Below are positions 51,265-59,724 of a DNA stretch of 64,000 nucleotides, piece after piece (within the stretch, counting starts at the first letter, position 1; each line of letters opens with the position of its first letter). The stretch comes from a bacterium (GTDB lineage Bacteria; Electryoneota; RPQS01), in the NCBI GenBank assembly GCA_013360195.1, contig JABWCQ010000005.1, positions 62,001-126,000 of the forward strand, read 5' to 3'. Both the position numbers and the translations under genes were made by a program. The notes below the pieces were generated by a model. It was given only the letters and a program-made list of their open reading frames with translations, had not been told where the DNA came from and ran no database searches.

Positions 51265-51846
51265 TTAATCATCTTTGACGATTGGATACGCTCCGAACAT
51301 CCACGCGAATTTCCGCGAGTCGGGAGCATCATTATTGTATTTTGCGGTGATGCGAGTCAGTGCATCGGTGACTTCAGCAGCGAATTTCGCGCGTTCGTCG
51401 GCGCTCGCAAAGGAAACTTCGGCAGAGAAAGTCAGTGTCGCGACTTTCTTTTTTTGCTCCGTGGCTTTTTGCATCACACGGCCGAGGTCACGAATCAGAC
51501 GCGCAGCGGTAGCGAGCAGAAAGTTAGCCGAGAGTTTGTCAGGTTCACGTTCCGGGGCAGGCGCCATTTTGCCGAGAACATCAGGGCTGAAGTAGAGCAC
51601 ATCGTTGGTGCGCACGAGCACCCGTTCGATGCAGTTTCCCCGCCTGCGGTCTTCGACGTGCTTGATGAATCCGCGTTTTTCAAGTTCACGCAGGTGATAG
51701 TTGATTTGCTGGCGCGGACGATTGGTAATGCGGGCAAGCGAACTGGCGGAATGGGACTCTTTCAGGAGGTCAAGCAGCTCTTGTCGCTCCTGATTGAGGA
51801 TTTGAGCGGCGACTTCGAGGTCGGAGATAATTCTCGCGGCGTTCAT
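51265..51846 (-). CDS. ArsR-type winged-helix regulator
   Basis: The 193-residue product has an ArsR-like winged helix in its first half (QELLDLLKESHSASSLARIT, RPRQQINYHLRELEKRGFIK, HVEDRRRGNCIERVL) and a helical C-terminal part. No metal-binding cysteine set is evident, so it is probably a non-metal member of the ArsR group found next to SRPBCC/AHSA1 genes. It is transcribed with the SRPBCC gene from a promoter that overlaps its start so closely that the transcript is expected to lack a leader. Confidence 0.86.
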   Translation of the reverse strand: MNAARIISDLEVAAQILNQERQELLDLLKESHSASSLARITNRPRQQINYHLRELEKRGFIKHVEDRRRGNCIERVLVRTNDVLYFSPDVLGKMAPAPEREPDKLSANFLLATAARLIRDLGRVMQKATEQKKKVATLTFSAEVSFASADERAKFAAEVTDALTRITAKYNNDAPDSRKFAWMFGAYPIVKDD

Positions 51847-51852
51847 GGGTGT

Positions 51853-51881
51853 AATTTACAACCGAAAAATTAATTTGTCAA
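51853..51881 (-). promoter_or_regulatory. Promoter of arsR-SRPBCC (probable leaderless transcript)
   Basis: On the minus strand TTGACA (51881-51876) and TAAATT (51858-51853) are 17 bases apart. Only six bases separate the -10 box from the ATG (first base 51846), so the start codon falls at the expected +1. Confidence 0.72.
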
Positions 51882-52075
51882 GAAGAATTTTTATGTCAAT
51901 ACAATTACAAATTCTTAAAAAACAATAGATGCTTGAAATTTGGAGAGGCTTCCGGGAGGCAAGAGGTGGGTCAGAGAGGTTTTGGAAACCGTGCACGAGG
52001 CGAGTGGGACGCGGAATCAAAGAAGTGGATGCGCAGACGGCCGGAGGCCGCCGGTAGCATAAAGGGATGCTCTCC

Positions 52076-54466
52076 TTAATATAGCTCGACGACGGTGGAG
52101 CCGAAGTCATCCTGATTGGCGCCTCCGTCATGCATATTTTTGACCAGAGGGTGCCGCTGAAGAAACTCACGAACGCGGACGCGCAGCGCGCCGGTGCCTT
52201 TGCCGTGAATGATTTTGACACTGGGATATCGCTGTTCTGAAGCGACAGCAAGATAGCGGTCAATCATGGGAACGGCCTCATCACCAAGCTTGCCGCGCAG
52301 ATCGAGTTCGCCGGTGATGCGCTCATCACTCATTTGCACGTTGACTTTGATTTGTGCCGACTTTTTCTTTTTCGAGAGGTCGGGCATGTAGAGCCGCGAC
52401 GCATCGAACCACAAGCGCATGCCGTTCATTTCGACTTCGACCTGTTTGCCGCCGCGCTTCAGATTTGTGACCACACCTTCACCTTCGACGCCGTCCACCC
52501 CGACATGCAAGCCGACTTCAATGGCTTGCGGACGGCGAATTTCAGGAACCGGTTCCTTCAGCTCCTTGACATTTTTTGTCTTTTCGACTTCGACTTTTTC
52601 GCGAAGCGCACGCAATTTTTCACGCGCGGACGTGACGGCGGCTTTTTCAGCCTGCTGTTCTTTAATCTGCTGAACGAGCTTTTCGATTTCCTTACGCGAC
52701 TCTTCGACAAGCTTTTCCGCTTCCGCGAGAGCCTGTTTCTTGGCTTGCGCCTTGATTTTCTTCAGTTCGTCAGACCGCTCCTGATAGAGTTTGGAGAGCG
52801 CTTCGTACTGAGTGAGCTTCAGGTCGGACTCTTTGCGCAGTTTTTCGTATTCCTCGATCTTGCGTGAGAGTTCGCTGACGAGTTCTTCGAGACCGAGCGC
52901 GCCCTTATCGAGGAAGGAGCGTGCACGAGTCAGGACACGGTTAGGAAATCCGACTCGCTGGGCAATTTCGAGGGCGTAGCTTGAGCCGGGCAATCCTTCA
53001 CGGAAGTGATATGTTGGAGTCAGGCTTTGTTCGTCGAAAGCCATTGAGCCGTTCACCAAACCTTCGGTTTCGTGCGCGAAGGCTTTCAGCGAGCCATGGT
53101 GTGTGGTGACGACACTGACGGCATTCTGCATCGTCCATTCGAGCAACGTGGCTTGCGCGAGTGCGGCACCAATTGCGGGGTCGGTGGAGGAACCGATTTC
53201 ATCCACAAGCAGGAGCTTGCTGCGCGCGGATTCCTCTGTCATTTTTCGCAATCGCGCGACGTGACCGGTGAAAGTTGACAAATCCCCTTCGAGGGATTGC
53301 GCGTCGCCGATGTCAGCCCAGATGCTTTCGAAGTACGGGAGCTGACTTCCGGAGGAAGCGGGAATAAAGAAGCCCGCGCCAGCCATCAGGCTCAAGAGAC
53401 CGACGGTTTTCAGCGCCACCGTTTTGCCGCCGGCGTTGGGGCCGGAAACAACGACGGTGCGAATCGGGGGGATGATTTCTAAAGTGAGCGGAACAACGGA
53501 CTGTAATTTTTTTTCGCGCATGCGCTCAATCAAGAGCGGATGCCTGGCGCGCCACAGCCGGATGACACCGATATCATTGAGTTCCGGCGCAGTGCCTTCC
53601 CAACGCAGCGCGAGTCTTGCGCGCGCATAAAGCTCATCGAACTCGGCCATGATTTCAAGCGAGAGAATAATCTCTTCGAGGTGCTCGTGGACAAGCGCTG
53701 TGAGTTTCAAAAGAATGCGATGAATTTCGCGCTTTTCTTCGAGTTCGAGTTGCCGAAGCTTGTTGGAAATAGGAAGTGTTTCGACGGGTTCAAGAAAGAC
53801 GGTGGCGCCGGAGGCGCTGGTGTCCACCATCACTCCCTGCACTTTGTGCTTGGCATCATCGCGCACAGGGAGAACGAGTTTGCCGTCGCGGAAACTGACG
53901 ACGCTGTCCTGCAGATAGCCTTGGTCCGCCCATTTCTGCATGATGGATCCGAGCCGGTCCTCGAGGTGCTTGTTTTCCTTGCGGCGTTCGTGACGGAGCC
54001 GTTTCAAGTCGGGAGACGCATCATCAAAGAGCTCGCCGTTGAGATCAATGGCGGATTCGATTTGTTTGGCGATACGGCCGTGGTCCCAGAGACGGCCGGC
54101 AAGTCCTGCCAGTTCGGGGAGTGATTCACCTCGCGTGTGAAGCTGCACGCGGACACGATTATAGCAGGCGATGGATTCGGCAATCTTGCGTAAGTCAAGC
54201 GGGTCGAGGCTTGCTCCCTCAATAGCGGCACGCGAGAGTGGTTCGCGAACGTCGGCAAGACCATCCATGGGTAATCCGCCGTCCGTCTCCGTGAGCACAC
54301 GAACCATTTCCTGTGTGCGAATAAGCAGAAGTTCAGCGCGGTTCTTTGAGACGGGAACATCGAGTGCTAAAAGCCGCTCCGCCCCGAGGGGTGAAGCGGC
54401 CAAGCCGGCGGCAATAGAGATAACCCGCTCCCATTCGAGAGCGAGGAGGGTTTCTTCACCAATCAT
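52076..54466 (-). CDS. mutS2: MutS2 ATPase/Smr endonuclease
   Basis: The 796-residue product has MutS-type core and clamp regions, the ATPase with Walker A SGPNAGGKTVALKTVGLLSL, LSTFTGHVARL, Walker B LLLVDEIGSSTDPAIGAALA and THHGSLKAFA, a long charged coiled coil (about 510-640), and a C-terminal Smr domain (ELDLRGKLGDEAVPMIDRY, VKIIHGKGTGALRVRVREFL). MutS2 suppresses homologous recombination and rescues collided ribosomes in studied bacteria. The start ATG at 54466 overlaps the cvpA stop by ATGA, and AGGTGG lies about four bases upstream; a GTG at 54472 is less likely. The cvpA-mutS2 pairing is common. Confidence 0.96.
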   Translation of the reverse strand: MIGEETLLALEWERVISIAAGLAASPLGAERLLALDVPVSKNRAELLLIRTQEMVRVLTETDGGLPMDGLADVREPLSRAAIEGASLDPLDLRKIAESIACYNRVRVQLHTRGESLPELAGLAGRLWDHGRIAKQIESAIDLNGELFDDASPDLKRLRHERRKENKHLEDRLGSIMQKWADQGYLQDSVVSFRDGKLVLPVRDDAKHKVQGVMVDTSASGATVFLEPVETLPISNKLRQLELEEKREIHRILLKLTALVHEHLEEIILSLEIMAEFDELYARARLALRWEGTAPELNDIGVIRLWRARHPLLIERMREKKLQSVVPLTLEIIPPIRTVVVSGPNAGGKTVALKTVGLLSLMAGAGFFIPASSGSQLPYFESIWADIGDAQSLEGDLSTFTGHVARLRKMTEESARSKLLLVDEIGSSTDPAIGAALAQATLLEWTMQNAVSVVTTHHGSLKAFAHETEGLVNGSMAFDEQSLTPTYHFREGLPGSSYALEIAQRVGFPNRVLTRARSFLDKGALGLEELVSELSRKIEEYEKLRKESDLKLTQYEALSKLYQERSDELKKIKAQAKKQALAEAEKLVEESRKEIEKLVQQIKEQQAEKAAVTSAREKLRALREKVEVEKTKNVKELKEPVPEIRRPQAIEVGLHVGVDGVEGEGVVTNLKRGGKQVEVEMNGMRLWFDASRLYMPDLSKKKKSAQIKVNVQMSDERITGELDLRGKLGDEAVPMIDRYLAVASEQRYPSVKIIHGKGTGALRVRVREFLQRHPLVKNMHDGGANQDDFGSTVVELY

Positions 54467-54960
54467 ACCCACCTGCGCTTTTCCCAGCTCTCCCAGTGGG
54501 TGATGCTGAAGGCGACTTTCTTTCCTTCGCGAATAAGTTTTGACTTATTCATGAAGGTGCTCATATTTCCGCTTGCATCAGCCCATTGAATGACCATGAC
54601 CAAAGCGGCAAGCAGGAAGATTCCTTTTGCCGTTCCGCCGAGCAGGCCGAGAATTCGGTCGGGCCATTTCAGTTTCGTGCCGTCTATCCACGTGTGCATA
54701 CGGTGTCCGAAATAGGCAAAGACAAGGTAGATAAGCAGGAAGAAAAGCAGGAAGACCAGACCCGATGCCCAGCGCAATTCCCAACCGGGGTCGGCGAAGC
54801 GTCCGGCGATATCCTGTAATTGGTCCCGGAAGAGCAGCGTCAGGAGCAAGCTTGCCGCAAGACCGATGGTGATCATCAGTTCGAAGAGGAAGCCGCGCCG
54901 GATTCCGCCGATGCCGAAGCCGATGAGTAGGAAGATGATGAGGATATCAAGGATATGCAT
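54463..54960 (-). CDS. cvpA: CvpA family membrane protein
   Basis: The 165-residue product begins MHILDILIIFLLIGFGIGGI, has RRGFLFELMITIGLAASLLL and about four membrane segments with a short soluble tail, the features of CvpA (colicin V production) proteins. Studied members affect envelope stability and tolerance to bile salts. It is directly upstream of and overlapping mutS2, as in many bacteria. Confidence 0.9.
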   Translation of the reverse strand: MHILDILIIFLLIGFGIGGIRRGFLFELMITIGLAASLLLTLLFRDQLQDIAGRFADPGWELRWASGLVFLLFFLLIYLVFAYFGHRMHTWIDGTKLKWPDRILGLLGGTAKGIFLLAALVMVIQWADASGNMSTFMNKSKLIREGKKVAFSITHWESWEKRRWV

Positions 54961-55026
54961 GAGTGACTTACAATTTATTCAAGCGGAAGCACAGGCGCAA
55001 CGCGGATACATATAATGAAAGCGAAA

Positions 55027-55054
55027 TCGCCCGGACAGAAAGCTGTTCGGGCGA
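55027..55054 (-). terminator. Terminator after rpsU
   Basis: Stem TCGCCCGGACAG / CTGTTCGGGCGA around AAAG (plus-strand view, one mismatch), followed on the minus strand by TTTCGCTTTCATT. Confidence 0.75.
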
Positions 55055-55074
55055 CTTGGAAAGGCAATCAGAGT

Positions 55075-55275
55075 TTAGCGGTTGCGGAGGATTCGGTTGA
55101 TTTTGCGAATCTTACGCTCAGCTTGGCTGCGTTCCCGCTTGGCCGTTTCACAGGGTTTTTCGTAGAATTGACGGCGGCGGACTTCGGACAGGATTCCGGA
55201 CTTTTCACAGGCCTTCTGAAAGCGGCGCACAAGGCGCTCCATAGGTTCACCCTCTCGGGCTTTGACAAATGGCAT
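55075..55275 (-). CDS. rpsU: 30S ribosomal protein S21
   Basis: The 66-residue product matches S21: [40 protein letters not shown], then a basic tail of [17 protein letters not shown] type. S21 sits on the 30S platform near the 3' end of 16S rRNA and helps initiation. The ATG at 55275 follows a perfect GGAGGTGA about 13 bases upstream. It has its own promoter and terminator. Confidence 0.96.
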   Translation of the reverse strand: MPFVKAREGEPMERLVRRFQKACEKSGILSEVRRRQFYEKPCETAKRERSQAERKIRKINRILRNR

Positions 55276-55332
55276 GGCTAAAAGTTCACCTCCTTCCGAA
55301 CAGCGGTTAGTTTACGGATTTTATAGACACGT

Positions 55333-55361
55333 AAGATACGGCTGTTTGAGCAGAAAATCAA
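55333..55361 (-). promoter_or_regulatory. Promoter of rpsU
   Basis: Minus-strand TTGATT (55361-55356) and TATCTT (55338-55333) are 17 bases apart, about 60 bases before the rpsU start. The remaining gap to nrfA (55362-55547) is AT-rich; no confident nrfA promoter can be picked, but an AAGGAGA ribosome site precedes nrfA. Confidence 0.7.
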
Positions 55362-55547
55362 CCGTTTGAGAAGATAGGTGCAATGGCGTATAATAAACAA
55401 TATTTTAGTGCCTCTCGATTTTGGACAAATTTATCTTAAATATAGAGTTTACTGTAATTAGGACACCGGTGGTCAATATTATGGGGTGGTTGATTTAAGT
55501 TCCTGACCGCCGTACCTTAAGGGCATCCCGAACAAGGAGAACCTCTC

Positions 55548-56900
55548 ATGAAAAAGTTATTATCTTCGCGCGGCGCAGCCGCACCCATACTTTTGTTTTT
55601 CATCAGCGCAGTGGCCGTTCTTTTTCTGGTGTGGCTGCTGACGGACATTTTTGAGAAGAAGCAGGAAGCCCGCTATTCCTATATCAAGACTCAGGAGATT
55701 TCGTGGGGCGAGCCGGATCCCGAGAAGTGGAAGGCGAATTTCCCGCGCGAATATGCGGCTTATATGAAGACGATGAAGACGTCGGAGCTTGCGAAGATCA
55801 GTCCGTATGCAAGATATGGCGGATCAGAATCGTTTTCGAAGCTTGAAAAGGACCCGCGAATGGTTCGGTTGTTCGCGGGCTACTCGTTCAGCGTTGACTA
55901 TAACGAAGAGCGCGGGCATATGAATGCCCTTCCGGACATGCTCGAGATAAAACGACTTGGCGACAAGAAGCCGGGGTCGTGTATGACGTGCAAGAGTCCG
56001 CAAGTTCCGCTTTTTATCGAAGAGAACGGAGCTGAAGCATTTTACAAGACACCGGTTAAGGAACTTGTGGAAAAGCACGGATTCAAGCATTCGATATCGT
56101 GCGGCGACTGCCACAACTCGGAGACGATGGAGTTGCTCGTGCGGCGGCCTGCATACATAGAAGCGCAGACGCGGAGGGGGATAGACATCAAAGCGCACGA
56201 TCAGAATTTGAAGCGGACGGACGCCTGCGCACAGTGTCATGTGGAGTATTACTGGCAGAAGGAGACAAATTATGTAACCTTCCCGTGGGACAAGGGGCTT
56301 TCGATTGACTCGATAGAAGCTTATTACGATTCCATCGGATTCTATGACTGGGTTCACGCGGAGACGGGCGCGAAGATGGTGAAGATGCAGCATCCGGAGT
56401 ACGAAATGTGGAGCAGCGGTATTCACTCGCGGAGCGGCGTGGGCTGCGCGGATTGCCACATGCCTTACACGAGGGACGGATCCATCAAGATAACAGACCA
56501 TTGGATACGCTCGCCGTATATGAATTTGACGAACGCGTGTTTGACATGCCATCGCGAGAGCGAGGACGAAATGGCGATGCGGATTCGGGAGATTCAAGAC
56601 CGGACCTATAATTTGATGGACAGGTCGGAAGTTGCCATCATCGCGGCGATTGACGCAATCAAGGCAGCAATTGCGGCGGGAGCGACGGATGCGGAACTTG
56701 AAGAGTGCAGGAAGCTGCATCGCAAGGCACACATCCGTTGGGATTTTGTATCGGCGGAGAATTCGATGGGATTCCACAGTCCTCAGGAAGCGACACGCAT
56801 GTTGGGTGACGCAATAGACTTTGCGCGGCAGGCGGAGCTTTCAGCGACGAAACTTCTGGCAAAACACGGCAAGCTTGATGTCGCATCGTTGACCAAATAG
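55548..56900 (+). CDS. nrfA: Cytochrome c nitrite reductase, catalytic subunit NrfA
   Basis: NrfA reduces nitrite to ammonium with six electrons in the periplasm. The 450-residue product has an N-terminal membrane anchor/signal (PILLFFISAVAVLFLVWLLT) and exactly five heme motifs: CMTCK (active-site heme with lysine as proximal ligand), CGDCH, CAQCH, CADCH and CLTCH. Also visible are YNEERGHMNALPDM, WHCGSP-like absence, and the substrate-site region QHPEYEMWSSGIHSRSGVGC. Length matches NrfA. It precedes nrfH, an order reverse to the common nrfHA. Confidence 0.96.
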   Translation: MKKLLSSRGAAAPILLFFISAVAVLFLVWLLTDIFEKKQEARYSYIKTQEISWGEPDPEKWKANFPREYAAYMKTMKTSELAKISPYARYGGSESFSKLEKDPRMVRLFAGYSFSVDYNEERGHMNALPDMLEIKRLGDKKPGSCMTCKSPQVPLFIEENGAEAFYKTPVKELVEKHGFKHSISCGDCHNSETMELLVRRPAYIEAQTRRGIDIKAHDQNLKRTDACAQCHVEYYWQKETNYVTFPWDKGLSIDSIEAYYDSIGFYDWVHAETGAKMVKMQHPEYEMWSSGIHSRSGVGCADCHMPYTRDGSIKITDHWIRSPYMNLTNACLTCHRESEDEMAMRIREIQDRTYNLMDRSEVAIIAAIDAIKAAIAAGATDAELEECRKLHRKAHIRWDFVSAENSMGFHSPQEATRMLGDAIDFARQAELSATKLLAKHGKLDVASLTK

Positions 56901-56914
56901 CCGGGGTTTAGAGC

Positions 56915-57373
56915 ATGAAGAAACCCTCATTTCTGGTCTCGTTGACGGCGATATTGCTTGGCGCATTCGTGGCGCTTGGGCTGTACACGGCCTATTACAG
57001 TAAGGCGTATTCGTACCTTCAGGACGATCCGCTGGCATGCGTGAATTGCCATGTGATGAAGGACGCTTACGACGGCTGGAAGGTGTCGAGTCACCGTCAC
57101 ATCACGTGCAACGAGTGTCACACGCCGAATGATTTCGTCGGGAAGTATGCGACGAAAATGGAGCATGGTGCGCGGCACTCGTATGTGTTCACATTTGGCG
57201 ATCCGCAACTGATGCGGCTGAAGGAATCCGGTGAAGACATCGTCACGAATAATTGCGTGGCATGTCATCAAACGCTCGTCAACTCAACCTTACCGGATCA
57301 CATGAACGAGCGACGATGCTTAATCTGTCACGAAGGCGTTGCGCACGGGAAAATGGCGAATCGAAGAAGATAG
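56915..57373 (+). CDS. nrfH: Cytochrome c nitrite reductase, small subunit NrfH
   Basis: NrfH is the membrane-anchored quinol oxidase that feeds electrons to NrfA. The 152-residue product has one N-terminal membrane helix (VSLTAILLGAFVALGLYTAY) and four heme motifs (CVNCH, CNECH, CVACH, CLICH), with the NapC/NirT-family stretch CHVMKDAYDGWKVSSHRHIT. It is 14 bases after nrfA and cotranscribed. Confidence 0.95.
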   Translation: MKKPSFLVSLTAILLGAFVALGLYTAYYSKAYSYLQDDPLACVNCHVMKDAYDGWKVSSHRHITCNECHTPNDFVGKYATKMEHGARHSYVFTFGDPQLMRLKESGEDIVTNNCVACHQTLVNSTLPDHMNERRCLICHEGVAHGKMANRRR

Positions 57374-57497
57374 TTGTACGGTTTCTAACAGGAATTTTCA
57401 CAGCGGGCGGCAGCAATGTCGTCCGTTTTTATCGTGTTGAGAAGTTTTCACTTAAACGGCTTGAAATGACATATTAACGTGGAATTGGTGAACTCTC

Positions 57498-57580
57498 TTG
57501 ACAAAGTCAGCTTTTTTTTGATATAATGACAGCAACCCCGCCTCGGCTGGGGGCGGGGCGCCAAACAATAGGAGGTTGCG
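57498..57580 (+). promoter_or_regulatory. Promoter and leader hairpin of third Cys-rich/beta-helix unit
   Basis: Perfect TTGACA (57498-57503) and perfect TATAAT (57522-57527) are separated by 18 bases. A G/C-rich hairpin (CCCCGCC 57536-57542 with GGCGGGG 57552-57558) starts at the expected transcript start. GGAGG (57571-57575) lies five bases before the ATG at 57581. Confidence 0.85.
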
Positions 57581-58081
57581 ATGAAGAGACATGTTTTGTG
57601 GGTCATATTGCAACTGCTGTACTGCACGACGGTATTTGGGCAGACGGATGATCCGGGGTGTAATAAACTTGTTATCGGATCGGATAGGGAGTGCTCAGCA
57701 GCGCCAAACTGTAACTCCTTAATTGGTTGTACATCTTACACTTTCCACGTGGACTGCGGGGGAACCTACAAGTTAAAGGCTATTGTGGATTGCGGTGAAA
57801 ACAATTGCGGTCACTGCGCATCTTGTGTAAGTATCTATACTGATCCACCTGGAGTCGCACCTGTTGCAACTGTTAACACATTAAGCGTCTGCGGCAACAA
57901 CTTATGCGCGGATAGCACAAATGTTACGAGCATGACGTCGGGCAACTATATTATGTATGTGTGCTTGATTCCATGTACTGATGAAGAAGAAGACATTGAC
58001 GCATGTTGCGAAGAGTTCATTGACATTTGTAAAGCTTACGGGTGTCTGGAATGGGGAACATCTGGCGCGGGATGCCTGTAA
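57581..58081 (+). CDS. Secreted 18-cysteine protein, unit 3
   Basis: Distant homologue of the unit 1 and 2 cysteine-rich proteins. The 166-residue product has a signal peptide (VLWVILQLLYCTTVFG) and 18 cysteines in the mature part. Matching positions are VDCGGTY (VPCDGSY, VSCNGSY), CGENNCGHCASC (CNGEGCHCSSC), VCGNNLC, and YIMYVCLIPC (YRLYVCKRPC) followed by an acidic, cysteine-rich end. Otherwise the sequence is diverged. It is followed after seven bases by the unit 3 beta-helix gene. The conserved cysteine number and gene order at an unlinked place argue for a conserved two-component unit. Confidence 0.82.
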   Translation: MKRHVLWVILQLLYCTTVFGQTDDPGCNKLVIGSDRECSAAPNCNSLIGCTSYTFHVDCGGTYKLKAIVDCGENNCGHCASCVSIYTDPPGVAPVATVNTLSVCGNNLCADSTNVTSMTSGNYIMYVCLIPCTDEEEDIDACCEEFIDICKAYGCLEWGTSGAGCL

Positions 58082-58088
58082 TTGATCC

Positions 58089-59645
58089 GTGGGAATTTGC
58101 CTACTCATCATATGTCTTTTCGAATCGCTGTTTGCCCGAATCGTCCATATTCCGGCCGAATTCGATAGCATTCAAGAAGGACTCGACTCTCTTTCTGAAA
58201 ATGACACGCTCATGGTCGCGTTGGGGACATATGAAGAGGCGCTGATTGCTCCTGCAATTTCTTTTACGATGCTTGGAGAAGTTGATTCAATGTTAGGCGA
58301 GAGAGTCCAGCCTGTCATTGACATAGCGAATCTAGAGCTTCCAGATTCAACTCCGTTGCTTGTTCTACAACGCTCATCGTCAGCAATAATCAGAGATTTT
58401 TATTTCCGGAACGGAGGTCGTGACTGTATTCGAAGTTGGGCAGATGGAACAGTGATTAGCAACTGTATTATTGATTCTGCATATTACGGCTTTAATCAGA
58501 AACAGGACAGCATTGGCGCCATTGTTAGACTTGAAGCATGTGACTTCAGATCGGTTTTGTTTACAGGCGTCATCGTTAGATATGGCAACACACTTTTGGC
58601 AAGGCTTTGCAAATTTTCAAGCTTTGAGAGCGGAATGCGAAGCCTTGTAAACGTCAGTTCATCCATACTCGATTCATGCGAGTTTTCCTGTGACGGCGGG
58701 ATGCGATTGCTCTCGGCTAGCCGTGGACCTCACACTGTAAAGAATTGCACGTTCGGCCCGGCTATCATGTCACCTTTTGAAAGCGCGGTATCAATAGGTG
58801 ACACAATGCCAATATTCATTAACAATACAATCCTTGATTGTGTATATGGAAACCACGCCGTCAGGATCGGCGCGGTGCTGCCTGATTCGGCGAGAATAGC
58901 AGGCAATACCTTCATTCGCTGTACGGGACTAAATGTTGGACAAATGGCGGCGGGCGCGTTGGGGATACTTTACACGACTACACCAACTGGGCGAGGCGCG
59001 CTCATTTTTGGCAATAGCTTCGTTGAGTGCGCGGGCTATGTGACGGCTGACGACATTTGGCCGTACGTAGGATATCCGGCTTTGATCGAGAACAACCGCT
59101 TCGTTCACGACAGCCTGAACGGCCTGCCTTCAATTGGCGGAAGCGGGGGTCCGTGGCAGGGGATGCCGCACACAATGAGGAATAACGTTTTTGTTGATTG
59201 CGGTTATGCGCTTGACGGTTCAGCGCAAACTGACGCTCGTTTCAACTATTGGGGCGACGCAAGTGGACCGTATCACGAGACGGACAACCCGCTTGGCTTG
59301 GGAGACACGATCACCGGGCCTGTTCAATTTATTCCGTGGTTGACGGATACGATTACTTCCGTGGATAATGAAGTTGAACTCCCACAGAGCATAGAGTTGG
59401 TTGTTTTCCCGAATCCATTTAACGCATCCACGACGCTGTCGTTTGAGCTGAAGCACGGGGCACACAGCGTGATTACCATATTTGATGTTTTAGGACGGGA
59501 GGTTTGGAGGTCTGCCGAGGAGTTTCGAACGATCGGCGCGCACAGCGTGCAGTTTGACGCAAGCGGCTTCGCGAGCGGTATCTACTTTGCCAAGCTGGTC
59601 ACACAATTCGAATCCGTTGCCGCGAAGATTGTCCTATTAAAATAG
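58089..59645 (+). CDS. Right-handed beta-helix protein with type IX sorting domain, unit 3
   Basis: The 518-residue product has a short signal peptide (GICLLIICLFESLFA), beta-helix coils (VISNCIIDSA, VKNCTFGPA, FINNTILDCV, FGNSFVECA, IENNRFVHDS, MRNNVFVDCG), the cap NYWGDASGPYHETDNPLGLG, and a sorting domain (VFPNPFNASTTLSFEL, IFDVLGREVWRS, FASGIYFAKL, KIVLLK). It is clearly diverged from the units at 2978 and 5236 but has the same layout. The start is GTG 58089, chosen from the signal peptide. A strong bidirectional terminator follows. Confidence 0.87.
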   Translation: MGICLLIICLFESLFARIVHIPAEFDSIQEGLDSLSENDTLMVALGTYEEALIAPAISFTMLGEVDSMLGERVQPVIDIANLELPDSTPLLVLQRSSSAIIRDFYFRNGGRDCIRSWADGTVISNCIIDSAYYGFNQKQDSIGAIVRLEACDFRSVLFTGVIVRYGNTLLARLCKFSSFESGMRSLVNVSSSILDSCEFSCDGGMRLLSASRGPHTVKNCTFGPAIMSPFESAVSIGDTMPIFINNTILDCVYGNHAVRIGAVLPDSARIAGNTFIRCTGLNVGQMAAGALGILYTTTPTGRGALIFGNSFVECAGYVTADDIWPYVGYPALIENNRFVHDSLNGLPSIGGSGGPWQGMPHTMRNNVFVDCGYALDGSAQTDARFNYWGDASGPYHETDNPLGLGDTITGPVQFIPWLTDTITSVDNEVELPQSIELVVFPNPFNASTTLSFELKHGAHSVITIFDVLGREVWRSAEEFRTIGAHSVQFDASGFASGIYFAKLVTQFESVAAKIVLLK

Positions 59646-59670
59646 ATAAATACTTTCAGTCTAAAGTTAT

Positions 59671-59703
59671 AAAAAAGGCCCGCTCGAAATGAGCGGGCTT
59701 TTT
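59671..59703. terminator. Bidirectional terminator after beta-helix unit 3
   Basis: GCCCGCTC-GAAAT-GAGCGGGC (59678-59698) is preceded by A-rich and followed by T-rich runs. It ends both the unit 3 genes and the converging DUF3078 gene. Confidence 0.93.
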
Positions 59704-59724
59704 ACATTTGCAAATTTGCAGTTC

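Noticed and set aside
55824-56777. 317-codon minus-strand open frame
   Set aside because: Antisense to nrfA, whose five heme motifs prove the plus-strand reading.
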